Shown piece by piece: positions 13,413 through 21,271 of a stretch of 64,000 nucleotides of DNA. The stretch comes from Thiothrix sp. (lineage in GTDB: Bacteria > Pseudomonadota > Gammaproteobacteria > Thiotrichales > Thiotrichaceae). Where the stretch lies: the NCBI RefSeq assembly GCF_028714775.1, contig NZ_JAQTLS010000010.1, positions 62,001-126,000 of the forward strand, read 5' to 3'. The notes beneath the pieces were generated by a model. That model had not been told where the DNA came from. It saw only the letters and a list, made by a program, of their open reading frames with translations, and ran no database searches. Each line of letters opens with the position of its first letter. Position 1 is the stretch's first letter. A program made the translations under genes and the position numbers.

Positions 13413-13547
13413 ATGAAAAGAACCTTCCAACCGAGCAAAATACACCGTGCCCGTACCCACGGTTTCCGCGCACGTATGGCAACTGCGGATGGCCGTAAAG
13501 TCCTGAGCGCCCGCCGCGCCAAGGGCCGCGCCCGTCTGATCCCATAA
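13413..13547 (+). CDS. rpmH: 50S ribosomal protein L34
   Basis: A 44-residue basic ribosomal protein, [18 protein letters not shown] to RARLIP, the standard length and sequence of bL34. A GGTGA ribosome site lies about 7 bases upstream of the ATG. It heads the rpmH-rnpA-yidC-mnmE group found beside bacterial origins, and rnpA follows after 4 bases. Confidence 0.97.
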   Translation: MKRTFQPSKIHRARTHGFRARMATADGRKVLSARRAKGRARLIP

Positions 13548-13551
13548 GACC

Positions 13552-13941
13552 TTGGATGCAGGCCAGCAGGAAGCGGCAAGCTTTCCGCGCAGTGTACGCC
13601 TGACCCGAGGGGTTGAATTCCAGCGGGTCTTCCAGCACGGCAAACGCCTGCATGTGAATGGCCTCAATGCGCGTGCAGCACTCAACGGTGAAGGTTTCCC
13701 CCGCTTGGGGATGGCTATCGCCAAGAAAGCCTTACGCCGTGCGCACGAACGCAACCGTATCCGCCGTTTGGTACGGGAGAGCTTCCGTGCCCATCAAACA
13801 CGCCTGCCTGCGGTCGATCTGGTGATCATGTGCCGCGCCGAAGTCCTGAATATGACTAATACCGAACTTTTCCAGCAATTGGAAGGTTTATGGTTGCGCC
13901 TGCACAAGCTATACTCTGGCGGGTCTGGGCAGCCTGAGTAA
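13552..13941 (+). CDS. rnpA: Ribonuclease P protein component
   Basis: A 129-residue basic protein that pairs with the RNase P RNA to mature tRNA 5' ends. The N-terminal FPRSVRLTRGVEFQRVFQ and the RNR-type motif AHERNRIRRLVRESFR are diagnostic. The yidD gene that usually sits between rnpA and yidC is absent: yidC begins 46 bases later. Confidence 0.94.
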   Translation: MDAGQQEAASFPRSVRLTRGVEFQRVFQHGKRLHVNGLNARAALNGEGFPRLGMAIAKKALRRAHERNRIRRLVRESFRAHQTRLPAVDLVIMCRAEVLNMTNTELFQQLEGLWLRLHKLYSGGSGQPE

Positions 13942-13987
13942 AGCTACTGCCCTGCCCTAACCGTCAATAACCCGGATTGCACACCCT

Positions 13988-15667
13988 ATGGATTCGCAAC
14001 GTCCCTTCTTGTATCTCACCTTGTTGTTCCTGCTGTTCCTGATCTGGACAACGTGGCAGCAAGACCATGCCCCGAAACCGCCAGCGACGGCTGCCAGCAC
14101 GGTCAGTGCCCCCGCCAATAGCGGCAATGCCACTCAAGATATACCTGTACAGGGCGCTGCCCCGGCCGTACCGGGACAAACTGCCGCAGCTCCCGCCCTC
14201 GCAGAAAATGGTGCGGCAGGGCAAACCGTGACGGTGCGTACCGATACACTGCAATTGCGCATCAATACCCGCGGTGGTGAAATATTGGAGGCTGACCTGC
14301 CAAGCTATCCGATCAGCCTTGATACCCCGGATAAGTCGGTACGGATACTTGACTTGAACGGGCGTAACTACGTCGCGCAGTCCGGTTTGCAACACCAAGT
14401 GGTGGAAGGTGTAGATGCCAAGGCACTTGCCCCCGACCATTTGGCAACCTATAGCGCCGCGCAGAACGATTACACCTTGGCAGAGGGTCAAAATGAGTTG
14501 GTCGTGCCGTTGACGTGGCAGAGTGCCAATGGTGTGACCGTCACCAAACGTTTTGTGTTCAAGCGTGGCAGTTTCTTGGTAAATGTCGAGCACGAAGTCA
14601 ATAACCAATCCACTAGCATATGGAGTGGCACGGAATACCGTCAGCTTAAGCACGGTCATTCAGAAAGCAAGGGCAGCCTGCTGGGCGGTGTGCAAGCCTA
14701 TGTCGGTGGTGCTTACTACCACGAAGGCAAATACACCAAACTGTCATTCTCTGATTTGGATGAAAAGCAGGTCAATGAAACCGTCAACGGTGGCTGGGTG
14801 GCGATGCAGGAACACTATTTCCTGAGTGCGTGGATTCCGCAGCAAGACCAAGAAACCGAGTACTACAGTATGGTGTCCCAAAACCAAGGCGTGAAAGGTT
14901 ATGTCTTGGGGATGCGTAGTGTTGTCCAACAGGTTGCTCCCGGTGCAACAGGCGTTTTCAAGAGCGGTTTCTACGTGGGGCCTAAAGACCAAGATACGCT
15001 GTTAAGCATTGCCGATGGCCTCGACCTGACGGTGGATTATGGTATTTTCGCGTTCATTTCCAAGCCAATTTTCTGGCTGATGCAGATGATCCATAATGTT
15101 GTCGGCAATTGGGGCTGGACAATCATTTTCCTCACCATCCTGATTAAAGTAGCGTTCTTCTACCCGTCGGCAATGAGTTACAAGTCGATGGCGAAAATGA
15201 AGGCGGTGTCACCTAAGCTTAAGGAGCTCAATGAGCGCTTTGCGGATGATGCCGCAGGTAAGCAAAAGGCCATGATGGAGCTTTACCGCAAGGAAAAGAT
15301 CAATCCCTTGGGTGGCTGTTTGCCGATCTTGATCCAGATTCCGGTGTTCATGGGGCTGTACTGGGTATTGCTGGAAAGCGTGGAATTGCGCCAAGCACCG
15401 TGGTTGCTGTGGTACAAAGACTTGTCGATTATGGATCCGTACTACGTGCTGCCGCTGATCATGGGCGCGTCGATGTTCCTGCAACAAAAGCTCAACCCGC
15501 CACAGGTTGACCCGATGCAGCAGAAAATCTTCCAGTTCATGCCGATCATTTTTACCGTGATGTTCCTGTTCTTCCCGGCGGGTTTGGTGCTGTACTGGGT
15601 AGTCAATAATATCCTGTCGATGTCCCAACAGTGGTTCATCAATAAGAAAATCGTGGGACACGCTTAA
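13988..15667 (+). CDS. yidC: Membrane protein insertase YidC
   Basis: A 559-residue inner-membrane insertase and foldase. It has an N-terminal TM segment (residues 7-19), an Ala/Pro-rich periplasmic linker, the large periplasmic beta-supersandwich of Gram-negative YidC, and the C-terminal membrane domain from about residue 345 with NPLGGCLPILIQIPVFMGLY and PAGLVLYWVVNNILS. Length and domain order are normal for gammaproteobacteria. mnmE follows after 14 bases. Confidence 0.96.
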   Translation: MDSQRPFLYLTLLFLLFLIWTTWQQDHAPKPPATAASTVSAPANSGNATQDIPVQGAAPAVPGQTAAAPALAENGAAGQTVTVRTDTLQLRINTRGGEILEADLPSYPISLDTPDKSVRILDLNGRNYVAQSGLQHQVVEGVDAKALAPDHLATYSAAQNDYTLAEGQNELVVPLTWQSANGVTVTKRFVFKRGSFLVNVEHEVNNQSTSIWSGTEYRQLKHGHSESKGSLLGGVQAYVGGAYYHEGKYTKLSFSDLDEKQVNETVNGGWVAMQEHYFLSAWIPQQDQETEYYSMVSQNQGVKGYVLGMRSVVQQVAPGATGVFKSGFYVGPKDQDTLLSIADGLDLTVDYGIFAFISKPIFWLMQMIHNVVGNWGWTIIFLTILIKVAFFYPSAMSYKSMAKMKAVSPKLKELNERFADDAAGKQKAMMELYRKEKINPLGGCLPILIQIPVFMGLYWVLLESVELRQAPWLLWYKDLSIMDPYYVLPLIMGASMFLQQKLNPPQVDPMQQKIFQFMPIIFTVMFLFFPAGLVLYWVVNNILSMSQQWFINKKIVGHA

Positions 15668-15675
15668 GAGGCTGA

Positions 15676-15691
15676 TGTTTCATGTGGAACA
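15676..15691. promoter_or_regulatory. parS: parS-like site 3
   Basis: TGTTTCATGTGGAACA matches the parS consensus at 14 of 16 positions. It spans the mnmE start codon, so its sequence supplies the first codons and part of the leader of mnmE. It is about 6.3 kb from site 2 on the other side of dnaA. Confidence 0.65.
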
Positions 15692-17022
15692 ATCCTGACA
15701 CCATCGCTGCCGTAGCCACGCCGCCGGGGCGCGGTGGGGTCGGGATTATCCGTATTTCCGGTAAGCGCGTTCCTGAGCTTGCTATTGCTATCCTCGGTTC
15801 TCTCCCCTCCCCGCGTAAAGCAGTCCACCGTTTATTCAAAGCTGCCGATGGCTCGTCACTGGATGACGGCATTGCGCTCTACTTCCCTACCCCCCATTCT
15901 TTTACCGGCGAAGATGTGCTGGAACTGCAAGGCCACGGCGGTACGGTTGTCCTCGATATGCTGCTCAAGCGTTGTGTGGAACTGGGTGCGCGGTTGGCTC
16001 GCCCCGGTGAGTTTTCCGAACGCGCATTCCTCAACGATAAACTGGATTTGGCACAGGCGGAAGCGATTGCCGACCTGATTGATTCGGGGTCGGAACAGGC
16101 GGCACGTTCGGCGCTGCGCTCCCTGCAAGGCGAGTTTTCCGCAGCGGTGAATGTGCTGCTGACGGGGCTGGTCGAATTGCGGGTGTATGTGGAGGCAGCG
16201 CTGGATTTCCCCGATGAGGAAATTGATTTCCTTGCCGATGTCGCGGTCACGAAGCGACTGGAAAGTATTAAGCAGCAATTGCGCACGATTTTCCTCAAAG
16301 CCCGCCAAGGCAGTTTACTGCGTGACGGGATGCATCTGGTGATCGTCGGCAGGCCCAATGCCGGTAAATCCAGTTTGCTGAATGCGCTCGCCGGGCAAGA
16401 AACCGCGATTGTCACCGACATTGCCGGAACCACCCGCGACGTGTTACGCGAACGCATCAACCTTGAGGGGATGCCGCTGCACATTGTCGATACTGCGGGT
16501 TTGCGTGACAGTGATGATCCGGTAGAAAAAATTGGGATTGAACGCGCTTGGGCGGAAATTGCCAAAGCTGACCTGATCCTTTTGCTGGTGGACGATACCC
16601 GCCCAGAAGCCCCCGAAAATGCTGAAATCCTCGCAAAGCTTCCCCCCAACCTGCCGCTGATTACCGTCCACAATAAAGTTGACCTCAGTGGTAAAGCCGT
16701 CGGCAAACAGGGTGGACACCTCTACATTTCCGCCAAACACGCGCAAGGCATTGAAGACTTGCGGGCGGAACTGAAAACCCGCATGGGTTATCAGGGCGAA
16801 GCCGAAGATACGTTCATTGCCCGCCGCCGCCATTTGCAAGCGTTGGAAGCAACCCAAGCGGCGGTCGACCGTGCCGAATTCCAGCTCCGCGAGTTCAACG
16901 CCGGGGAATTGATGGCTGAGGAATTGCGTATCGCGCAGGATACGCTGGGGCAGATTACTGGGCGGTTTACGCCGGATGACTTGTTGAGTGAGATATTCAG
17001 TTCGTTTTGTATCGGCAAGTAG
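15682..17022 (+). CDS. mnmE: tRNA modification GTPase MnmE
   Basis: A 446-residue GTPase that, with MnmG, adds the carboxymethylaminomethyl group at wobble U34 of certain tRNAs. Visible parts are the N-terminal [19 protein letters not shown] folate-binding domain, G1 [13 protein letters not shown]3 DTAGLRD, G4 HNKVD, and the invariant C-terminal FSSFCIGK with its catalytic cysteine. The N-terminus overlaps parS-like site 3. It is the last gene of the rpmH group. Confidence 0.97.
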   Translation: MWNNPDTIAAVATPPGRGGVGIIRISGKRVPELAIAILGSLPSPRKAVHRLFKAADGSSLDDGIALYFPTPHSFTGEDVLELQGHGGTVVLDMLLKRCVELGARLARPGEFSERAFLNDKLDLAQAEAIADLIDSGSEQAARSALRSLQGEFSAAVNVLLTGLVELRVYVEAALDFPDEEIDFLADVAVTKRLESIKQQLRTIFLKARQGSLLRDGMHLVIVGRPNAGKSSLLNALAGQETAIVTDIAGTTRDVLRERINLEGMPLHIVDTAGLRDSDDPVEKIGIERAWAEIAKADLILLLVDDTRPEAPENAEILAKLPPNLPLITVHNKVDLSGKAVGKQGGHLYISAKHAQGIEDLRAELKTRMGYQGEAEDTFIARRRHLQALEATQAAVDRAEFQLREFNAGELMAEELRIAQDTLGQITGRFTPDDLLSEIFSSFCIGK

Positions 17023-17143
17023 ACCTTCCCTGCACAAAATCTGCAAAATCTTTCTGCCATCTCTCCACATCGTCCCGCTAATCCCTGCACAAGCCTTGTG
17101 TAATATCCTTCCCTGACACTACTCACCGAGCTGCAAGCTGACC

Positions 17144-17332
17144 ATGAAAAAAATAATCTGGTTAACATTACTGTCAGTGGTTGCAGCGGGTTTTATAGCC
17201 CAGAAAGACTCCTCGGGTTCCGGTCAGCGATATAAGCCCCGCTGGCTGGAATCCATAATCTTTATCCCTTTATCCACGGCAACCGCAATCTGGGCGGAAA
17301 TCGCCGCAAGCCGGGGACAAAATGTTTTATAG
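17144..17332 (+). CDS. Small hydrophobic protein, unknown function
   Basis: A 62-residue protein with a possible signal or TM segment at residues 4-19 and a second weakly hydrophobic segment at 38-50. No family was recognised. It ends 7 bases before the response-regulator start, so it may be the first gene of that operon. Support is limited to the start context and the membrane-like N-terminus, so it could also be chance. Confidence 0.4.
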   Translation: MKKIIWLTLLSVVAAGFIAQKDSSGSGQRYKPRWLESIIFIPLSTATAIWAEIAASRGQNVL

Positions 17333-17339
17333 TAATTCC

Positions 17340-18032
17340 ATGAACAAACACATCCTTATCGCTGACGACGACCCGCACATCCGTGACGTGATCAGTTTCG
17401 CGCTGGAAAAGGCGGGGATGCAAACCACCTTGGCAGAAGACGGTCGCCAAGCATTGGACACTTTCCGCCGCCAATCGGCTGACCTGATCGTGCTCGACAT
17501 CAATATGCCGGAACTCGATGGGTTGGAAGTGTGCCGCGAAATCCGTAAGTTTTCCGATGCGCCGATTTTGTTCCTGTCTTCGCGTGATGATGAAATTGAC
17601 CGTATCCTCGGCCTTGAAATCGGTGGGGATGATTACGTCACCAAACCCTTCAGCCCGCGTGAATTGGTGGCTCGCATCAATGTCATCCTCAAGCGCACCC
17701 AAGCTGCCCCGAAAGCGGCGGAAACGCCCAGCAATGAATTACGCCACGGCAAAATTAGCATCCAACCGGAACAACACACCGCAAGTTGGAACGGGCGTGG
17801 TATCAGCCTGACCGCCACCGAATTTGCCATGTTGCAAATGTTTGCCCGCCAGCCGACCCGCGTGTTTAGCCGCGACAGCATCATGGGCAACGCCTACGAC
17901 GGCAATGTGTACGTCAGTGACCGCACCATTGACAGCCACATCCGCCATATCCGCCAGAAATTCGCCGATGTAGGTTGCGAAAATGTGATCGAAACCGTGC
18001 ACGGCGTTGGCTATAAACTTGCGTCATGTTAA
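17340..18032 (+). CDS. OmpR/PhoB-family response regulator
   Basis: A 230-residue two-component regulator. The receiver domain (1-120) carries the acidic pocket DDD, the phosphorylation site in VLDINMPELDG, and the switch lysine in VTKPFSPREL. The C-terminal winged helix ends with the DRTIDSHIRHIRQKF recognition helix and VHGVGYKL. The FLSSRDDEIDRILGLEIGGDDYV stretch resembles the CreB group, but identity is not certain. The ATG at 17340 is preferred to an in-frame start 18 bases earlier, because MNKHILIADDD is the normal N-terminus. It overlaps the kinase start by 7 bases. Confidence 0.92.
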   Translation: MNKHILIADDDPHIRDVISFALEKAGMQTTLAEDGRQALDTFRRQSADLIVLDINMPELDGLEVCREIRKFSDAPILFLSSRDDEIDRILGLEIGGDDYVTKPFSPRELVARINVILKRTQAAPKAAETPSNELRHGKISIQPEQHTASWNGRGISLTATEFAMLQMFARQPTRVFSRDSIMGNAYDGNVYVSDRTIDSHIRHIRQKFADVGCENVIETVHGVGYKLASC

Positions 18033-19678
18033 TCAACGCCCGCCTCCCCTTACCCCGCAAAAAGCTATTCCGGCTGCGCAGTATCCTGCTGGTCGTGATG
18101 CTGGCGGTGTTGGCGCTGCCCTTGGGTGGGGTGTATTTTTTCCGCATTTACGAAAATGGTTTGGTGCAGCAAACAGAGTTGGAACTGATTTCCCAGTCGG
18201 CTGCATTAGGGGCAACCTTCCGCCAGATGGTGCGTGACCAGCAACGTGCAAACGATTACGGTTATGTGCAGTTTGCCCCTTCGTTGACCGAGCCTTACGC
18301 ACCCTATGCCCGCAACCCCAAACCCGCAGATACCTATTACGCCCCCATCACGCCCAAGGTGGATTTGATCGAACCGATTGCTTCGCCGCGCCCGGATGCC
18401 CGCCCCAGTACCCATGCCACTGACCCATTGGCGCACCAGATTGGCGAACGCATGGGGCGCATCATCCAAGACATGCAACAGGTAACGCTATCCGGTATCC
18501 GCCTGTTGGACATGAACGGCACGGTGATTGCCGGGCACGAAGAAATTGGCTTGTCGCTGGCACACATCCCGGAAGTGAAACAGGCATTGCATGGGCAATA
18601 CGCCAGCGTGATCCGTCAGCGCATTTCCGACCAGCCCGCCCCGCCGCTGTATTCGATCAGCCGGGGAACCAATATCCGCGTATTTACCGCGTTTCCGGTG
18701 ATTGAAAATGGGCGCTTGCAGGGGGTGATCTACCTATCGCGCACCCCAACTAATATTATCAAGCACCTGTACGAAGTGAAGGATGTGGTGTTTCTCGCCA
18801 CCTTGAGTTTGCTGGCGTTGACGGTGTTGCTGGTGTTGTTTGTTTCTTCCACCATTTCGCGCCCGATCCGCGAATTGCTCCAGCAAACCGAACGTGTGCG
18901 TCAAGGGGAACAGCGTGAAATTGCCCCGTTGCAGCACCCTGTTACCCAAGAAGTGGCGCAATTGTCGGAAAGCTTTGCCGGAATGTCGCAAGCACTGGCG
19001 GAGCGCACAGACTACATCCGCCGTTTTGCCACGCACGTCTCGCACGAATTCAAGACCCCGCTGACCTCAATGCAGGGTGCGTTGGAATTGTTGCGCGAAC
19101 ACCTCGACACGATGCAGCCGGAACGCCGCGAGCATTTCATCGGTAATCTGTTAGCCGATACCCAGCGTCTCAAGCAACTGGTTAACCGCCTGTTGGAATT
19201 GGCGCGTGCTGATTCGCTTGAACCCAGCAAACAGACCAGCAACTTGCCAGAGACTTTCAAAGCACTGCAAAACCGTTACCAAGAACGCGGGCTGGAACTG
19301 TTGTTCACCTCCCCGCTACCGGATACCCGACTGGCGATTGCCCCGGATGCGCTGGAAGCGGTCATCACCAACCTGCTGGATAACAGCCTGCAACACGGTG
19401 CTAACCAGATGCAGGTTCAGGCCAGCTTGCGGGAAAACCACTTGCAACTGGGCCTGCATGATAATGGCGAAGGTATTTCCCCCGCCAACCGCGACAAGAT
19501 ATTTACCCCCTTTTTCACCACCAAACGCAGCAAAGGCGGGACCGGGCTAGGATTGGAAATCATTGTGTCCATCCTCAAAGCTTACGGTGGCAGCATCCGT
19601 GTGGGGGATACTGTACAGGGAGCGGAATTCATCCTCGATTTGCCTCCAGAAAAACCTTCAGGAAAAGCCGCGCAATGA
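18026..19678 (+). CDS. Sensor histidine kinase with large periplasmic domain
   Basis: A 550-residue kinase: TM1 about 19-40, a periplasmic sensor region of about 200 residues, TM2 about 250-275, a HAMP linker, a HisKA helix with the phosphoacceptor in THVSHEFKTPL, and a HATPase domain with NLLDNSLQHG, DNGEGI and GTGLGLEII. The ligand is unknown. The start overlaps the response-regulator stop and its end overlaps the next gene (ATGA), so the regulator, kinase and HEXXH protein form one translationally coupled operon. Confidence 0.93.
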   Translation: MLINARLPLPRKKLFRLRSILLVVMLAVLALPLGGVYFFRIYENGLVQQTELELISQSAALGATFRQMVRDQQRANDYGYVQFAPSLTEPYAPYARNPKPADTYYAPITPKVDLIEPIASPRPDARPSTHATDPLAHQIGERMGRIIQDMQQVTLSGIRLLDMNGTVIAGHEEIGLSLAHIPEVKQALHGQYASVIRQRISDQPAPPLYSISRGTNIRVFTAFPVIENGRLQGVIYLSRTPTNIIKHLYEVKDVVFLATLSLLALTVLLVLFVSSTISRPIRELLQQTERVRQGEQREIAPLQHPVTQEVAQLSESFAGMSQALAERTDYIRRFATHVSHEFKTPLTSMQGALELLREHLDTMQPERREHFIGNLLADTQRLKQLVNRLLELARADSLEPSKQTSNLPETFKALQNRYQERGLELLFTSPLPDTRLAIAPDALEAVITNLLDNSLQHGANQMQVQASLRENHLQLGLHDNGEGISPANRDKIFTPFFTTKRSKGGTGLGLEIIVSILKAYGGSIRVGDTVQGAEFILDLPPEKPSGKAAQ

Positions 19679-20508
19679 ACTACATCCGCCGTTTATTCAG
19701 CTTTTTCTGCCTGTTACTGGTACTGCTCCCGGCGCAACTGTATGCTTTTGCCCCGCCCGCCCAAATCAAAGTTGAAGCAGCCGAATGGGGTGATGCTTCC
19801 CCGGAAGATGTGCAGGCAGTGCTGAATTCTGTCATTGAAACCATTTCCCCCTACATTGCCACCCGCCATTTCGGTACGGTCATCGTGCGCCACAGCACGG
19901 ATGTGCCACGTTCCCTCAATGAAAAAGGCGCAAACGGTGAATACATCGTGCAACTGGCGGTCAGCGGACGCCAGTGGGCACAATTTGCTTACCAGTTTTC
20001 CCACGAAATGTGCCATCTGATGAGCAATTACGATCTTGCACCCAATAACGTTTCCCACCAGCAGTGGTTCGAGGAGTCCCTGTGTGAAGCCTTCAGCTTG
20101 TTTTCGCTGGAGAAGATGGGCAAGCAGTGGGAAACCAACCCGCCTTACCCGAATTGGCAGGAGTACGCGCCGCATTTCAGCGAATACGAACGCGATAACC
20201 TGCAACAAGCCCACCGCAAATTGCCCGATGGTATGAAACTGTCCGACTGGTATCAGCAAAATAGCAGCCTGCTCAGCGTTGACCCTTATGCTCAAGACCG
20301 CCATTTGAACGAATTGCTCAGCAACCGGCTATTGGCGATTTTCGTTATCGCCCCAGACAAGTGGGCTGCGATCAACTACCTGAACCTTGGGGATGACAGC
20401 AGCGCGACCTCGCTGGACAAGCACTTGCAGGACTGGCAAGACAACGCCCCGCCAGATTTACGCGCCCCGGTAGAAAGCATTCGCCAATTGCTTTTAAAGC
20501 CGCAATGA
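19675..20508 (+). CDS. Exported HEXXH putative zinc metalloprotease
   Basis: A 277-residue protein with a signal peptide ending near LYAFA (residues 20-26). It has a zinc-binding HEMCH motif within FSHEMCHLMS and a downstream acidic segment, WFEESLCEAFSLFSLEKM, whose Glu could be the third ligand as in gluzincins. It is coupled to the upstream kinase by a 4-base overlap, which is unusual for a periplasmic protease. A role in generating or processing the signal sensed by the kinase is an inference. No named family was recognised. Confidence 0.75.
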   Translation: MNYIRRLFSFFCLLLVLLPAQLYAFAPPAQIKVEAAEWGDASPEDVQAVLNSVIETISPYIATRHFGTVIVRHSTDVPRSLNEKGANGEYIVQLAVSGRQWAQFAYQFSHEMCHLMSNYDLAPNNVSHQQWFEESLCEAFSLFSLEKMGKQWETNPPYPNWQEYAPHFSEYERDNLQQAHRKLPDGMKLSDWYQQNSSLLSVDPYAQDRHLNELLSNRLLAIFVIAPDKWAAINYLNLGDDSSATSLDKHLQDWQDNAPPDLRAPVESIRQLLLKPQ

Positions 20509-20640
20509 TAAACCGTTCTTCTGAAACGGGTTTTGTTGAGGATTAAAAAAGCCTATTATGATTAGCAATAACAAGATGAACTTTTCGGCATTAGCCTTAT
20601 CAATAAGAATTAAGAAGAATGCGCATGAGGGGAATAAGCC

Positions 20641-21201
20641 ATGAACAAGCCGCTATGGTTGCTAGGAGCACTAACTATTTTCATGATGGGATACTGGATA
20701 CCAGAAGACCGTCATGTGCCTGTCGAGGGTGCAAAACCGTATGACTGGAACCCTGCCTCATTTTGGTATGTGGGCGGATTGAATGCGCAAAAAGGAATCA
20801 ATATTTTCGCCAATAAAGGCACTCCAGTGGAAGCTACCACGGGTGGTTGGGTCATTTACCGCGAAAATGCCCCAGAAGGCGACAATTCCGTGTGGGTGTT
20901 GGGGGCAAAATGGCGTCTGCACCGTTATGCCAACCTTGATCACGTCGAAGTAAAACCGGCTGCTTGGGTCAAAACCGGCGAGCGGATCGGCACTATCGGT
21001 ACGCCAGTGAGTGCCACTGCCAAACCGCGCCCAGCCAACCTGTACTACTCCATCCGCAGCTTGACACCGCAGGTTTCCGAATGGGAACCGGATAAACCGT
21101 TTGGGCTGGATCGGGTGTTTTACGTCAACCCGCACGAGTTCCTCACCGCTTACCAAGCCACTGACGAAACCGGCAAACCCTTGGAACAGGTCGTAAACTA
21201 A
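20641..21201 (+). CDS. M23-like (LytM-fold) protein with degenerate active site
   Basis: A 186-residue protein with an N-terminal hydrophobic anchor (residues 5-19) and a domain that follows the LytM/M23 layout: KGINIFANKGTPVEATTGGWV, then RYANLDHVEVK and GERIGTIG. In active M23 peptidases the zinc ligands are the H..D of the first motif and the HxH near the end. Here the first motif reads QKGINIF (Gln for His, Asn for Asp) and the last reads NLYYSI. Enzyme activity is therefore unlikely, and a regulatory role like EnvC/NlpD domains is possible. A good GAGGGGA ribosome site precedes the ATG. Confidence 0.75.
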   Translation: MNKPLWLLGALTIFMMGYWIPEDRHVPVEGAKPYDWNPASFWYVGGLNAQKGINIFANKGTPVEATTGGWVIYRENAPEGDNSVWVLGAKWRLHRYANLDHVEVKPAAWVKTGERIGTIGTPVSATAKPRPANLYYSIRSLTPQVSEWEPDKPFGLDRVFYVNPHEFLTAYQATDETGKPLEQVVN

Positions 21202-21271
21202 TCGGCCTGATCCCGTCAGGCGGGGTGTAAATCAGGTATACTGTGGCTTTGCAACCTGCCAGCATTGCCAC

